Part shown: positions 51,605 to 59,888 of the stretch, in pieces
How positions within the stretch are numbered: the stretch's first letter is position 1
Layout: each line of letters opens with the position of its first letter
NCBI RefSeq assembly: GCF_004054195.1
Contig: NZ_SBIW01000030.1
Coordinates: forward strand, 59,103 to 123,102
Source of the DNA: Mucilaginibacter gilvus
GTDB lineage: Bacteria; Bacteroidota; Bacteroidia; Sphingobacteriales; Sphingobacteriaceae
Direction of reading: 5' to 3'
DNA: 64,000 nt
The notes under the pieces: model-generated
The model's input: only the letters and a program-made list of their open reading frames with translations
Database searches by the model: none
What the model was told of the DNA's origin: nothing
Made by a program: the position numbers and the translations under genes

Positions 51605-53581
51605 CTAAAATTTCAACAACACATCCATACATTCTTCCAGCCTTGCTTTGGCCAGGAACTGGTCTTCCAGCGCTTTGTTCATAGGAATAGCGGTATCTAA
51701 ACTGGCGCAGCGCATTACAGGGGCATCGAGGTATTTAAAGCAATGTTCGCCAATGTAGGCTGCCAGTTCTCCGCCGAAACCACTGGTTAGCGTATCTTCA
51801 TGCAGTATCATCACCTTGGATGTTTTAGTCACCGTTTTTTTAACAGCGTCTTTATCCCAGGGTTGTAAACTGCGCAGGTCGAGGATCTCTATGGAGTGTT
51901 CGGGGTGCTTTTCAGCGTATTCTATAGCCCAGTGTACCCCCATTCCATAAGTTATTATACTGGCCTTGGTGCCCGGGCGAACGATGTTAGCCTTTCCTAT
52001 TTCTACATAATAATCATCATCGGGCACGTTGCCGCTGATACTACGGTACAAAGCTTTGTGCTCAAAAAACATTACGGGGTTGGGGTCGTCAACGGCTGCC
52101 ATCAGCAAACCTTTGGCATCGTCGGGGAAAGCCGGGTAAACCACTTTAAGTCCCGGTGTTTTGGTAAACCAGGCCTCATTGGTTTGCGAATGAAACGGTC
52201 CGGCACCCGTACCGCCGCCTGCCGGCATACGTATCACCACATCAATTGCCTGGCCCCAGCGGTAATAGGTTTTGGCCAGGTTGTTTATGATCTGGTTAAA
52301 GCCGCAGGTTACAAAATCGGCAAACTGCATTTCTACAACGGCCTTATAGCCGTTTAAGGCCAGTCCCATAGCCGTACCTACAATACCCGATTCGCATATC
52401 GGCGTGTTGCGGACGCGTTCCTTGCCAAATTCTTCCACAAAGCCCTGTGTTATTTTAAAAGCACCGCCGTACTCGGCAATGTCCTGGCCCATGATCACCA
52501 GGTTACTGTGTTTGCGCATAGCCTGCTTCAATCCATCGCTTATGGCATCTATGTAGCGCTTGTTTGATAAAACTTCGTACGGAGGTTGTTTAGGCACACT
52601 GTACAACCGGTACATGCTATCTACCTCGGTTTGGATATGCGGAATAATATCCGGCTCGCTGAAAACCTTTTCTATCTCGGCATCTATCAGCTTGGTAAAT
52701 TCATTTCGTAAATAAGGCACCCATTCCGGGCGAAGCACCTGTTCATCCAGTAAATATTTTTCAAAATTATCCAGCGGGTCTTTCTTCTGCCATTCGGCGA
52801 ACAGTTCCTGCGGAACATATTTGGTGCCTGATGCTTCCTCGTGCCCGCGCATCCTGAAGGTCATACACTCTAACAGAACCGGGCGGGGGCGCTGGCGCAT
52901 GTCTTTTGCCAGCTCGTTAATGGTATGGTATACTTCGAGGATATTGTTGCCATCAACCTTGCGCCCTTCAATACCGTAACCAATGGCCCTGTCTGATAAC
53001 GATTCGCAGCGATACTGCTCATTAACCGGGGTAGAAAGGCCGTAGCCGTTGTTTTCTATCAGGAAAATTACCGGTAGATCCCAAACGGCGGCTATATTAA
53101 TAGCCTCGTGGAAATCGCCTTCGCTGGTGGCGCCTTCACCGGTATATACCAAGGTTACTTTTTTGCGGGCGCTTAATTTATCGGCCAGTGCAATACCATC
53201 GGCCAGTGCCATTTGCGGGCCCAGGTGCGATATCATCCCGATGATCTTATAATCCTGCGTGCCAAAATGGAAAGAGCGGTCGCGCCCGCGGGTAAAGCCG
53301 GAGAGCTTGCCCTGCCATTGCGCCATTAAACGGGAGATGGGGATATTACGGGCGGTAAAAACGCCCAGGTTACGATGCATGGGTAAGATGTACTCATCGG
53401 CTTCCATAGCCAGGGTACTGCCTATAGCAATTGCTTCTTGCCCAATACCAGAAAACCATTTGCCGATTCTCCCCTGCCTTAACAGGATCAGCATTTTTTC
53501 TTCAACCAGCCTCGGCAATAATAATTTCTTGTAGAACGTTATTAAACCGTCATTATCGATATGTTTACGGTCGAAAATCAT
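51605..53581 (-). CDS. Fused 2-oxoacid dehydrogenase E1 alpha/beta (branched-chain type)
   Basis: A 658-residue protein that joins the two E1 subunits in one chain. The N-terminal half is the alpha part with the thiamine-diphosphate motif GEGATSEGDFHEAINIA...IENN; the C-terminal half (from about 335) is the beta part with YGGAFKITQGFVEEFG, VEMQFADF and the transketolase C-domain. Such fusions decarboxylate branched-chain 2-oxoacids and pass the acyl group to lipoyl-E2. It fits with the acyl-CoA dehydrogenase in the window. E2 and E3 are elsewhere. Confidence 0.94.
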   Translation of the reverse strand: MIFDRKHIDNDGLITFYKKLLLPRLVEEKMLILLRQGRIGKWFSGIGQEAIAIGSTLAMEADEYILPMHRNLGVFTARNIPISRLMAQWQGKLSGFTRGRDRSFHFGTQDYKIIGMISHLGPQMALADGIALADKLSARKKVTLVYTGEGATSEGDFHEAINIAAVWDLPVIFLIENNGYGLSTPVNEQYRCESLSDRAIGYGIEGRKVDGNNILEVYHTINELAKDMRQRPRPVLLECMTFRMRGHEEASGTKYVPQELFAEWQKKDPLDNFEKYLLDEQVLRPEWVPYLRNEFTKLIDAEIEKVFSEPDIIPHIQTEVDSMYRLYSVPKQPPYEVLSNKRYIDAISDGLKQAMRKHSNLVIMGQDIAEYGGAFKITQGFVEEFGKERVRNTPICESGIVGTAMGLALNGYKAVVEMQFADFVTCGFNQIINNLAKTYYRWGQAIDVVIRMPAGGGTGAGPFHSQTNEAWFTKTPGLKVVYPAFPDDAKGLLMAAVDDPNPVMFFEHKALYRSISGNVPDDDYYVEIGKANIVRPGTKASIITYGMGVHWAIEYAEKHPEHSIEILDLRSLQPWDKDAVKKTVTKTSKVMILHEDTLTSGFGGELAAYIGEHCFKYLDAPVMRCASLDTAIPMNKALEDQFLAKARLEECMDVLLKF

Positions 53582-53640
53582 TCCTGTAAAGCTAAGAAGT
53601 TTTTAAAACTTTGTATGTTTACGCAATCCATCTTTTTGCT

Positions 53641-54495
53641 ATGAAGCACTTTTACGCCATTTTATTTTTTTTGTTCGCCATAATTGGTCTAACCGCCTTT
53701 GCTCCTGATAGTTTTTTACTGCCGGAGAGCTTTTACCTGCATAAAGGAGATCAGCTGAATGTACACCTCCTCACGGGCGAAAACCTGACGAAGGACGGCG
53801 AGGACAGGTTCAACTCCAAAAAGACAGCCAAATTTAGCATATACGAAGGCTCCAAATTAACCGACCTGCTTAAGGTGGCTAAAGATAGCGCCACCCCGGT
53901 ATTAAAGTACACCGTAAACGGCAGCGGAATGGTAATGGTTGAAATGAACACCAAGGATGACATCATCGAGTTACCGCACGAGGATTTTGTGGCTTACCTT
54001 ACCAAACAAGGCTACGATAATTTGGCCGAAAAAATTAAGGACGACAGTCGCCTAAACCTGGTAGAGAAATATCGTTACTATTTAAAAACGCTGGTTAACG
54101 TTGATGGCGGTGGCGGCAACGCGTTCAGCAAAATTTTAGGTAACGACCTGGAGATTGTGCTGAAACAAAACCCATACAAAAAAAGCTATGGCGACGATAT
54201 TACCGCGGTTGTTTATTTTATGGGTAAGCCTTTAAAAAACAGCAATGTGTTATTGTATATTAAAACCGCATCGGGCAATGTACACCCGCAATTGCTGGCT
54301 ACCGACGCTACCGGGCAAATATATTTCAGCCCGAGCCGCGACGGGATCTACATGCTGCGCTGCGTGCATATCGAAGCGTCGAAAACTAACGATGCCGATT
54401 TTGAGACCTGGTTTGCCACTTATTCCTTCGCTTTTAGTAACCAGGACGAATTGCCAAATACGTATAAAGAATTTGGTTTCGGGGATAAGCACTAA
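53641..54495 (+). CDS. Secreted DUF4198-like protein
   Basis: A 284-residue protein with a signal peptide (MKHFYAILFFLFAIIGLTAFA). The mature part is beta-rich, with features of DUF4198 (NikM-like) proteins: the N-terminal DSFLLPESFYLHKGDQLNVHL strand pattern (residues 22-42), a YRYYLKTLV helix, and a C-terminal Ig-like part with GIYMLRCVHIE and WFATYSFAF. The family is thought to bind metal or transport substrates in the periplasm, but this member lacks a clear metal motif. An upstream in-frame ATG-like codon is not needed. Confidence 0.75.
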   Translation: MKHFYAILFFLFAIIGLTAFAPDSFLLPESFYLHKGDQLNVHLLTGENLTKDGEDRFNSKKTAKFSIYEGSKLTDLLKVAKDSATPVLKYTVNGSGMVMVEMNTKDDIIELPHEDFVAYLTKQGYDNLAEKIKDDSRLNLVEKYRYYLKTLVNVDGGGGNAFSKILGNDLEIVLKQNPYKKSYGDDITAVVYFMGKPLKNSNVLLYIKTASGNVHPQLLATDATGQIYFSPSRDGIYMLRCVHIEASKTNDADFETWFATYSFAFSNQDELPNTYKEFGFGDKH

Positions 54496-54498
54496 TTT

Positions 54499-54547
54499 GG
54501 TGAGTAGGGAGTGGTGAGTAATGAGTGGTGAGTAGTGAGAGGTAAGT
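54499..54547. repeat. Low-complexity GTGGTGAGTAGTGAG repeats
   Basis: Four to five degenerate units between the DUF4198 gene and the DHFR-like gene. It is the reverse complement type of 39341-39384. Confidence 0.6.
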
Positions 54548-54561
54548 GGATTGATGGTCCT

Positions 54562-55107
54562 TTACAATAGCTTCAGCATTTCCATATCAAATTTTGGTTT
54601 CAGGGCGTAGTGGAGTTGGATAAGGCCACTATTATAAACCTGCTGGCTAATAAATTGCAAATCTACCTTCTCTGTTATACTTTCAAACAAGGGTTTGCCG
54701 GCACCTAAAATAATGGGATGCACAGATAAGTGCAGTTCGGTTATCCATCGTTTATCTAAAAATGCCGAAACCAGGCTGGCACCGCCGAACAGCCAAATGC
54801 TTTTGCCAGCCTCGTTTATAATGCCTTCAACAGCGTGCTCAAAGTTTGCAGTGCCGATAACCTCTACGTCTTCATCTTCGCGAGGCACCAGTGTATCCGA
54901 GAAAACATACATTTTTTTACCGGGGAACATATTGGGTTGCGCACGAATCATATCATAACTTTTGCGTCCGATAAATATAGCGTCGATGCTAAGAAAAAAA
55001 GGGGTGAGGCCGTAATCTTCGTCGTCAAAGCACCAGTCGTATTCCCCATTGGGGCCTTCAATAAGTCCATCCAGGCTTACCGCAACGTTCAGTATAACTT
55101 TACGCAT
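54562..55107 (-). CDS. Dihydrofolate-reductase-fold protein (RibD C-terminal type)
   Basis: A 181-residue NADPH-binding reductase of the YyaP/YwjB-like group (RibD_C domain). It starts MRKVILNVAVSLDGLIEGPN and has FIGRKSYDM and SIWLFGGASLVSAFL, as typical for this family. It is not a true folate enzyme by these motifs; the substrate is unknown. The start ATG overlaps the lutB stop by one base (TAATG), so it is translated after lutB. Confidence 0.87.
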   Translation of the reverse strand: MRKVILNVAVSLDGLIEGPNGEYDWCFDDEDYGLTPFFLSIDAIFIGRKSYDMIRAQPNMFPGKKMYVFSDTLVPREDEDVEVIGTANFEHAVEGIINEAGKSIWLFGGASLVSAFLDKRWITELHLSVHPIILGAGKPLFESITEKVDLQFISQQVYNSGLIQLHYALKPKFDMEMLKLL

Positions 55108-56504
55108 TAATCTTCTTCGTGTTTTGGAGTTTGGCTCCGTTCCGCCCATTGCTTGCTGAAAGACTTTTCAGCAACCTCGGGCATATCTTTAAAGTGCCCC
55201 CAGGAATTTTTAAAGAAAAAGCGAAGGAGGGTGTTCTTCATATTGCCGCCAAAAAAATCGGTAAGGCCGCGTTTAAGCATTCCCTTTTTCCAGAGCGCCC
55301 ATCCCCATTTCTCTTTCTTAGGAACGAGGCCCTCATTCACCGCGTCGCGGCGGTTAAGCAGCAGCATTTTATGGATATCAATTTTTACCGGGCAAACGCT
55401 GGTGCAGGCCCCGCATAAACTTGATGCATAACTCAAATGCTTAAAATCTTCCATCCCACGCATGTGCGGCGTAATAACCGAACCGATGGGGCCGGTGTAA
55501 GCGGTTTCGTAAGTGTGGCCGCCAATATTTTTATAAACCGGGCAAACATTTAAACATGCCCCGCAGCGGATGCAGTACAGGCCCTGGCGCTGTTCTTTTT
55601 GCGCCAAAAGGTTGGTGCGGCCGTTATCCAGTAATATTACATACATTTCTTCGGGTCCATCGGTTTCGCCGGGCTGGCGCGGGCCGCTTAAAATAGTATT
55701 GTATACTGTAAGATTTTGCCCCGTGCCATGGGTAGATAGCATGGGCCAAAACAGGTCGAGGTCGGCAATTGACGGGATAATTTTCTCTATCCCAACAATG
55801 CTGATCTGTATTTTGGGGAAGGTGGTGGTTAACCTGGCGTTTCCTTCGTTCTCGCTGATGGCTATGCTCCCGGTATCGGCTATCAAAAAATTGGCCCCAG
55901 TGATACCTACATCGGCTTTCAGGTATTTTTCGCGAAGCAATTCGCGGGCTTTTTGGGTAAGTTGCTCTGGCGTGGCATCGGCTGGTGTGCCAAAACGTTC
56001 GTGAAAGAGTTTGGCTATATCTTCCTTAGACAGGTGCATGGCCGGCGTAACAATATGGTATGGCCGCTGGCCCAGCAATTGTACAATGTATTCACCCAAA
56101 TCGCTCTCTACCGATTCGATGTTATTACTCTCCAAAAAAGCATTCAGGTGAATTTCTTCCGTCACCATCGATTTGGATTTGATAACCGTTTTGGCGTTTG
56201 CTTTGGTGAGGATATTAAGAATTTCGCGCTGCGCCTCTTCTAAATCATTCGCCCAAATTACTTTGCCGCCGCGTTTTTGAAAATTGGCTTCAAACTCGGG
56301 CAAAAACTTGTCCAGGTTCTCCATCACCTTCCATTTGATGGCGTGACCCTTCTTTTTAGAATTATCGAGGTTGATCATCCGCGAAAGCCCCCGCGCTACC
56401 GAAACATCATACTTGCCAATGTTATGGTTGATGATGCGCCGGTGATCCATCTCAAACACTTTCAGCTCCGAAGCCTCTAAAAATTCCTCTGCGATGTTTC
56501 CCAT
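55107..56504 (-). CDS. lutB: LutB/LldF-type iron-sulfur protein of lactate utilisation
   Basis: A 465-residue protein with an N-terminal LUD domain (to about 300) and a C-terminal ferredoxin part with two [4Fe-4S] motifs, CIRCGACLNVCPVY and CGACTSVCPVKI. In the LutABC complex it carries electrons during L-lactate oxidation to pyruvate. Here lutA and lutC are not adjacent, so the set is split in this genome or this copy is a solitary homologue. I start at the ATG at 56504; an upstream TTG at 56531 would add nine residues with no family similarity. Confidence 0.9.
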   Translation of the reverse strand: MGNIAEEFLEASELKVFEMDHRRIINHNIGKYDVSVARGLSRMINLDNSKKKGHAIKWKVMENLDKFLPEFEANFQKRGGKVIWANDLEEAQREILNILTKANAKTVIKSKSMVTEEIHLNAFLESNNIESVESDLGEYIVQLLGQRPYHIVTPAMHLSKEDIAKLFHERFGTPADATPEQLTQKARELLREKYLKADVGITGANFLIADTGSIAISENEGNARLTTTFPKIQISIVGIEKIIPSIADLDLFWPMLSTHGTGQNLTVYNTILSGPRQPGETDGPEEMYVILLDNGRTNLLAQKEQRQGLYCIRCGACLNVCPVYKNIGGHTYETAYTGPIGSVITPHMRGMEDFKHLSYASSLCGACTSVCPVKIDIHKMLLLNRRDAVNEGLVPKKEKWGWALWKKGMLKRGLTDFFGGNMKNTLLRFFFKNSWGHFKDMPEVAEKSFSKQWAERSQTPKHEED

Positions 56505-56590
56505 TAATGCGAAATTAAGCAAAGCATTCAAGAAATATTTTAAACGGGTTAAATTATTTGCCTTGCCGTTTAAATATTGGTGTAATTGGT

Positions 56591-57115
56591 TTACTCCATA
56601 TAAATATCCAGCAGACCTTCGGGCAGATCAACGGTTACAATGTTCTTCACCCGGTCTATACCCTGGATGATACTTTCGTTCAACGGGAATAGTACTTCGT
56701 TGCCCTTGTAGCTAACGGCGGCTATCAGTTGTTGTGGAAATTCGTGTATATCCATGATCTCACCCAGCTCACCTTCGTAAATATCAACAGCGATAAAACC
56801 CTTAAGGTCTTTAAGGGTAAATTCCTCTTTCCTCTTTTTAGGTTTGGCTTTATTGGGGAGGTAGATATCTTTCCGCACCAGCATAGCCGCTTTTTCTATG
56901 GTGTCTATATCCTCGAGGTATAAGTAAGCGCTGTTCTTTTGGTTATGTTTTATCGATTCAACAAAAAAAGGCACCAGTTTGCCGGCAATATCCAAAAATA
57001 TCGAAGTGATCTTTATCTTCTCTACGCCGTCGAAATCCATGTATAACTGCATTTCGCCTTTCAACCCTTTGGTTTTTAGCACGGTGCCTATCCGGAAACA
57101 ATCTTCTGTTTTCAT
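56591..57115 (-). CDS. rimM: Ribosome maturation factor RimM
   Basis: A 174-residue 30S assembly factor. The N-terminal barrel (IGTVLKTKGLKGEMQLYMDF) and the C-terminal PRC-barrel with LKGFIAVDIYEGELGEIMDI and the final VDLPEGLLDIY are typical. It works with S16 in 16S rRNA processing. It follows rpsP on the same strand, as expected, with a hairpin in between. Confidence 0.95.
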   Translation of the reverse strand: MKTEDCFRIGTVLKTKGLKGEMQLYMDFDGVEKIKITSIFLDIAGKLVPFFVESIKHNQKNSAYLYLEDIDTIEKAAMLVRKDIYLPNKAKPKKRKEEFTLKDLKGFIAVDIYEGELGEIMDIHEFPQQLIAAVSYKGNEVLFPLNESIIQGIDRVKNIVTVDLPEGLLDIYME

Positions 57116-57140
57116 CTTTAAAATTCCTTATTAAATAACA

Positions 57141-57171
57141 ATGGCGAAGAACCTGTTGGTTGCTTCGCCAT
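57141..57171 (-). terminator. Hairpin between rpsP and rimM
   Basis: Stem ATGGCGAAG / CTTCGCCAT with a 13-base loop. The following U-tract is weak, so it may partly terminate after rpsP and lower rimM expression. A fragment of the AAGTATCAAG repeat lies at 57182-57199. Confidence 0.55.
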
Positions 57172-57248
57172 GTGTAGATTCAAGTAGCAAGTATCAAGAA
57201 CCAAGACCGGAGCCTGTATCTTTTGTCCTTACTCTTTTATCCTGAAAA

Positions 57249-57779
57249 TTATTCAGCGCTTTCTGCTTCAGTTTCAGCAGCTGCATCATCAGCAGGAGCT
57301 TCTTCTACTTCTTCGGCAGGTGGCGTGTTTTTAGCAGCAATAGCAGCGGCTTTATCTTCTTTCTTTTTAGCTTCAGCAATTAAAGCTAATTTACGGGCTT
57401 CGTCTTTTGCAGAAGTTAAGCTGGTTTTTTTGCCGGTGATCTTACCGTCTTTTTGGTCCTGCCACTCAGCAAATTTAGCATCTGCCTGCTCTACAGTTAA
57501 AGCACCTTTTTTAACACCGCCTTGTAAGTGTTTTTTGTATAATACCCCTTTGTAAGAAAGTATTGCACGGCAAGTGTCTGTTGGCTGTGCGCCGTTGTTT
57601 ACCCACTCAAGGGTTTTGTCGAAATTGATGTCGATAGTAGCCGGGTTAGTGTTAGGGTTGTATGAACCTACACGCTCGATGAAACGGCCGTCGCGTGGTG
57701 CGCGGGCGTCTGCTACTACAATGTAGTAAAAAGGTTTTCCTTTTTTACCGTGTCTTTGCAGTCTGATCTTAGTTGCCAT
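57249..57779 (-). CDS. rpsP: 30S ribosomal protein S16 with a long acidic-alanine tail
   Basis: A 176-residue S16. The first 85 residues are the conserved core (MATKIRLQRHGKKGKPFYYIVVADARAP is its start; AILSYKGVLYKKHL its end). The remainder is a Lys/Ala-rich helix and a tail of Ala and Glu (PAEEVEEAPADDAAAETEAE). S16 of other phyla ends near residue 85-90, so the tail doubles the protein; long tails are common in Bacteroidota S16. It is the first gene of an rpsP-rimM unit. Confidence 0.96.
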   Translation of the reverse strand: MATKIRLQRHGKKGKPFYYIVVADARAPRDGRFIERVGSYNPNTNPATIDINFDKTLEWVNNGAQPTDTCRAILSYKGVLYKKHLQGGVKKGALTVEQADAKFAEWQDQKDGKITGKKTSLTSAKDEARKLALIAEAKKKEDKAAAIAAKNTPPAEEVEEAPADDAAAETEAESAE

Positions 57780-57831
57780 TTTTTATTGTTATGTATTCAA
57801 CATTGTCCCCGGAGTCTGTTCTGCGGGGATG

Positions 57832-57839
57832 CAAAGGTA
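57832..57839 (-). promoter_or_regulatory. -7 box and leader of rpsP
   Basis: TACCTTTG on the minus strand, 53 bases before the rpsP ATG. The leader contains a small hairpin (TCCCCG / CGGGGA, 57806-57829), which might be a control element or chance. Confidence 0.5.
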
Positions 57840-57946
57840 AATAAATTTATAATAAATTAAAAGCCTTATTATTAAATGAATATAATTGGCTATTTAACAC
57901 AAATTGGTTGTACCGATAACATTTGCTGTTTATTTTATTATAACTT

Positions 57947-57954
57947 TAGCTTTG
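57947..57954 (+). promoter_or_regulatory. Promoter of the PAS sensor gene
   Basis: TAGCTTTG at 57947-57954 with TTTG at 57922-57925, a 21-base spacer. The ATG at 57971 follows 16 bases later; a TTG at 57962 is less likely. Confidence 0.62.
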
Positions 57955-57970
57955 AACCTCATTGCCACTT

Positions 57971-59722
57971 ATGCAACCAAGCATTTTGCCTTTAATAAGC
58001 GAATGTATCATAGCATTTAACCTGTCGCTGCAACAGTATATTACTATCGGCCCTTGCATAAGTATGCTCTCCGGGTATCCGGAGAACACGGTTCCAACTG
58101 AGGCCGATTTCTGGCACGCAGCTATTCACCCGGCTGATATCGAAAGCGTAAAAGAAGCCCTCAGCCGGCTCAGCGAAGACGAACCTGTACAGGTAAGTTA
58201 CCGCACTTTGACCGTAAACGACCCGGGCAGCCGGTATATCACCGAAAAAAGGAGCATTTATACTGATGCGATAACCAATCAGCAGATCTTACTAAGCATT
58301 TTAAATGAATCCGTTCCGCCGGTTGTTAGTGCCAGGCCAGGTGTTAATGATGATGCGCTAAAGCGCGAGCAATTCTTGCTGTCGCTCATCAATTCGCAAA
58401 CCAACTTTTTGGTCCGCTTAAATACAAAGGGGTACTTCACTTTTGTTAATAAGCGCTATTGCGAAGTTTTTGGCTATACCGATGCGGAACTGATAGGGCA
58501 GCACTTCGCCATTAACACCGCGCCCGAAGATATGGAACGCTGCCAGCGCGCCTTTGAAGAATGCGTGGCCGCCCCAGGCAAGATCATCCCGCTTATGCGC
58601 GAAAAACTGGATAAGGCTGGCAAGCGGCACCCCTCCGAATGGGAGTTTATTTCTATTATTAACGAAGAAGGGGATGTGACCGAGATCCAGGGAGTGGGGC
58701 AGGATATCAGCCAAAAGGTAGAGATCCAAAACGAGGTAAAGCGCACCGTTGAAAAACTTAATGATTTTATAGAAAGCATAACAGATTCATTTTTAATTTT
58801 AGATAACAACTGGCGTTTCATAAAAACGAACAAAGCCTTTGAGGCGTTATCGCACAAATCCAGCGAGGAACTTGTAGGCAATAGTATTTGGGATGTTTTC
58901 CCCACGCTGAATGGTGGGCAGGCTGAGCAGCAATTTCGCCTGGCTGCAGAAACGCAGCAAACCTTGAAATTTACCGAATACGTTGAAAGTTCACGGCTTT
59001 GGCTTCGTATCGCCGTATACCCATCTGCCGAGGGGCTAACCGTGTTTATTAAGGATATTACCCGGCAAAAAATTGCGGAGAAAGAACTGGATTGGGCGCG
59101 TAGCAATCTGGAAGCCCTCATTAATAATACCGATGACCTGATCTGGTCCCTGGATAAAAATAACCGGTACGTTTTTTTCAATACCTCGTACAGAGACGTA
59201 GTATTGCATGAAACGGGCATTGTGCCGGTTAACGGGCAGGACGTTGTTATATACGGCCCCGCGCAAACAATTGAGATATGGGCCGGTTACTACCGGCGGG
59301 CACTTAGCGGCGAACGGTATACCGTTATATATGAGAATACCCACTCGGGCCCGGGCGAGCCTTTGTATTTTGAGGTGAGTTTTAACCCCATATATAATGA
59401 CGCTCAAGAAATCGTAGGCACAGGTTGTTTTGCAAGGGAGATCACCGCGCGTTTACGGACAGAGAGGGAGATAGTTGCCCAAAACGAACGGCTTCGCCAG
59501 ATAGCCTCGTTAAGCTCGCACGAATTGCGCCGCCCCGTGGCCAGTATGCTCGGGTTAATCAACGTGATAGATTTTGAGGATTTTGCTTGCCAGGAGAATA
59601 AAGAAGCCATTAATCTTTTGCTGGTAGTGGGTAATGAGATAGATGAAGTTATCCGCGCGATTGTAGATAATACCTTTACGGGAGAAGGCCCCGCTCTGCC
59701 GGAAAACGGCAATAATAATTAA
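57971..59722 (+). CDS. Multi-PAS sensor protein ending at its HisKA domain
   Basis: A 583-residue cytoplasmic protein with three to four PAS domains (around residues 15-110, 130-250, 260-370 and 380-500; for example the YCEVFGYTDAELIGQ motif). A coiled linker leads to a dimerisation/phosphotransfer helix with His517 in SSHELRRPVASMLG. Only about 65 residues follow, ending in a polar tail, and the ATP-binding HATPase_c domain is absent. The next 118 bases cannot encode it in any frame. The protein could be phosphorylated by another kinase or act by binding. There is no membrane segment. Confidence 0.88.
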   Translation: MQPSILPLISECIIAFNLSLQQYITIGPCISMLSGYPENTVPTEADFWHAAIHPADIESVKEALSRLSEDEPVQVSYRTLTVNDPGSRYITEKRSIYTDAITNQQILLSILNESVPPVVSARPGVNDDALKREQFLLSLINSQTNFLVRLNTKGYFTFVNKRYCEVFGYTDAELIGQHFAINTAPEDMERCQRAFEECVAAPGKIIPLMREKLDKAGKRHPSEWEFISIINEEGDVTEIQGVGQDISQKVEIQNEVKRTVEKLNDFIESITDSFLILDNNWRFIKTNKAFEALSHKSSEELVGNSIWDVFPTLNGGQAEQQFRLAAETQQTLKFTEYVESSRLWLRIAVYPSAEGLTVFIKDITRQKIAEKELDWARSNLEALINNTDDLIWSLDKNNRYVFFNTSYRDVVLHETGIVPVNGQDVVIYGPAQTIEIWAGYYRRALSGERYTVIYENTHSGPGEPLYFEVSFNPIYNDAQEIVGTGCFAREITARLRTEREIVAQNERLRQIASLSSHELRRPVASMLGLINVIDFEDFACQENKEAINLLLVVGNEIDEVIRAIVDNTFTGEGPALPENGNNN

Positions 59723-59888
59723 GGGCGACCTGTTCTGGCTTTCCCTAAAAAATAATTCCTTAGTTTTTTGTAACAATGGTAATTGCCGGGAATCATATTA
59801 AACGCTATATAGCCAAGGTCTCATAAAGCTATAAGTTATTGTGAGGAGCCCGCACCTTAAGGGCCCCGGTAAATTAATCAAAAACAAA

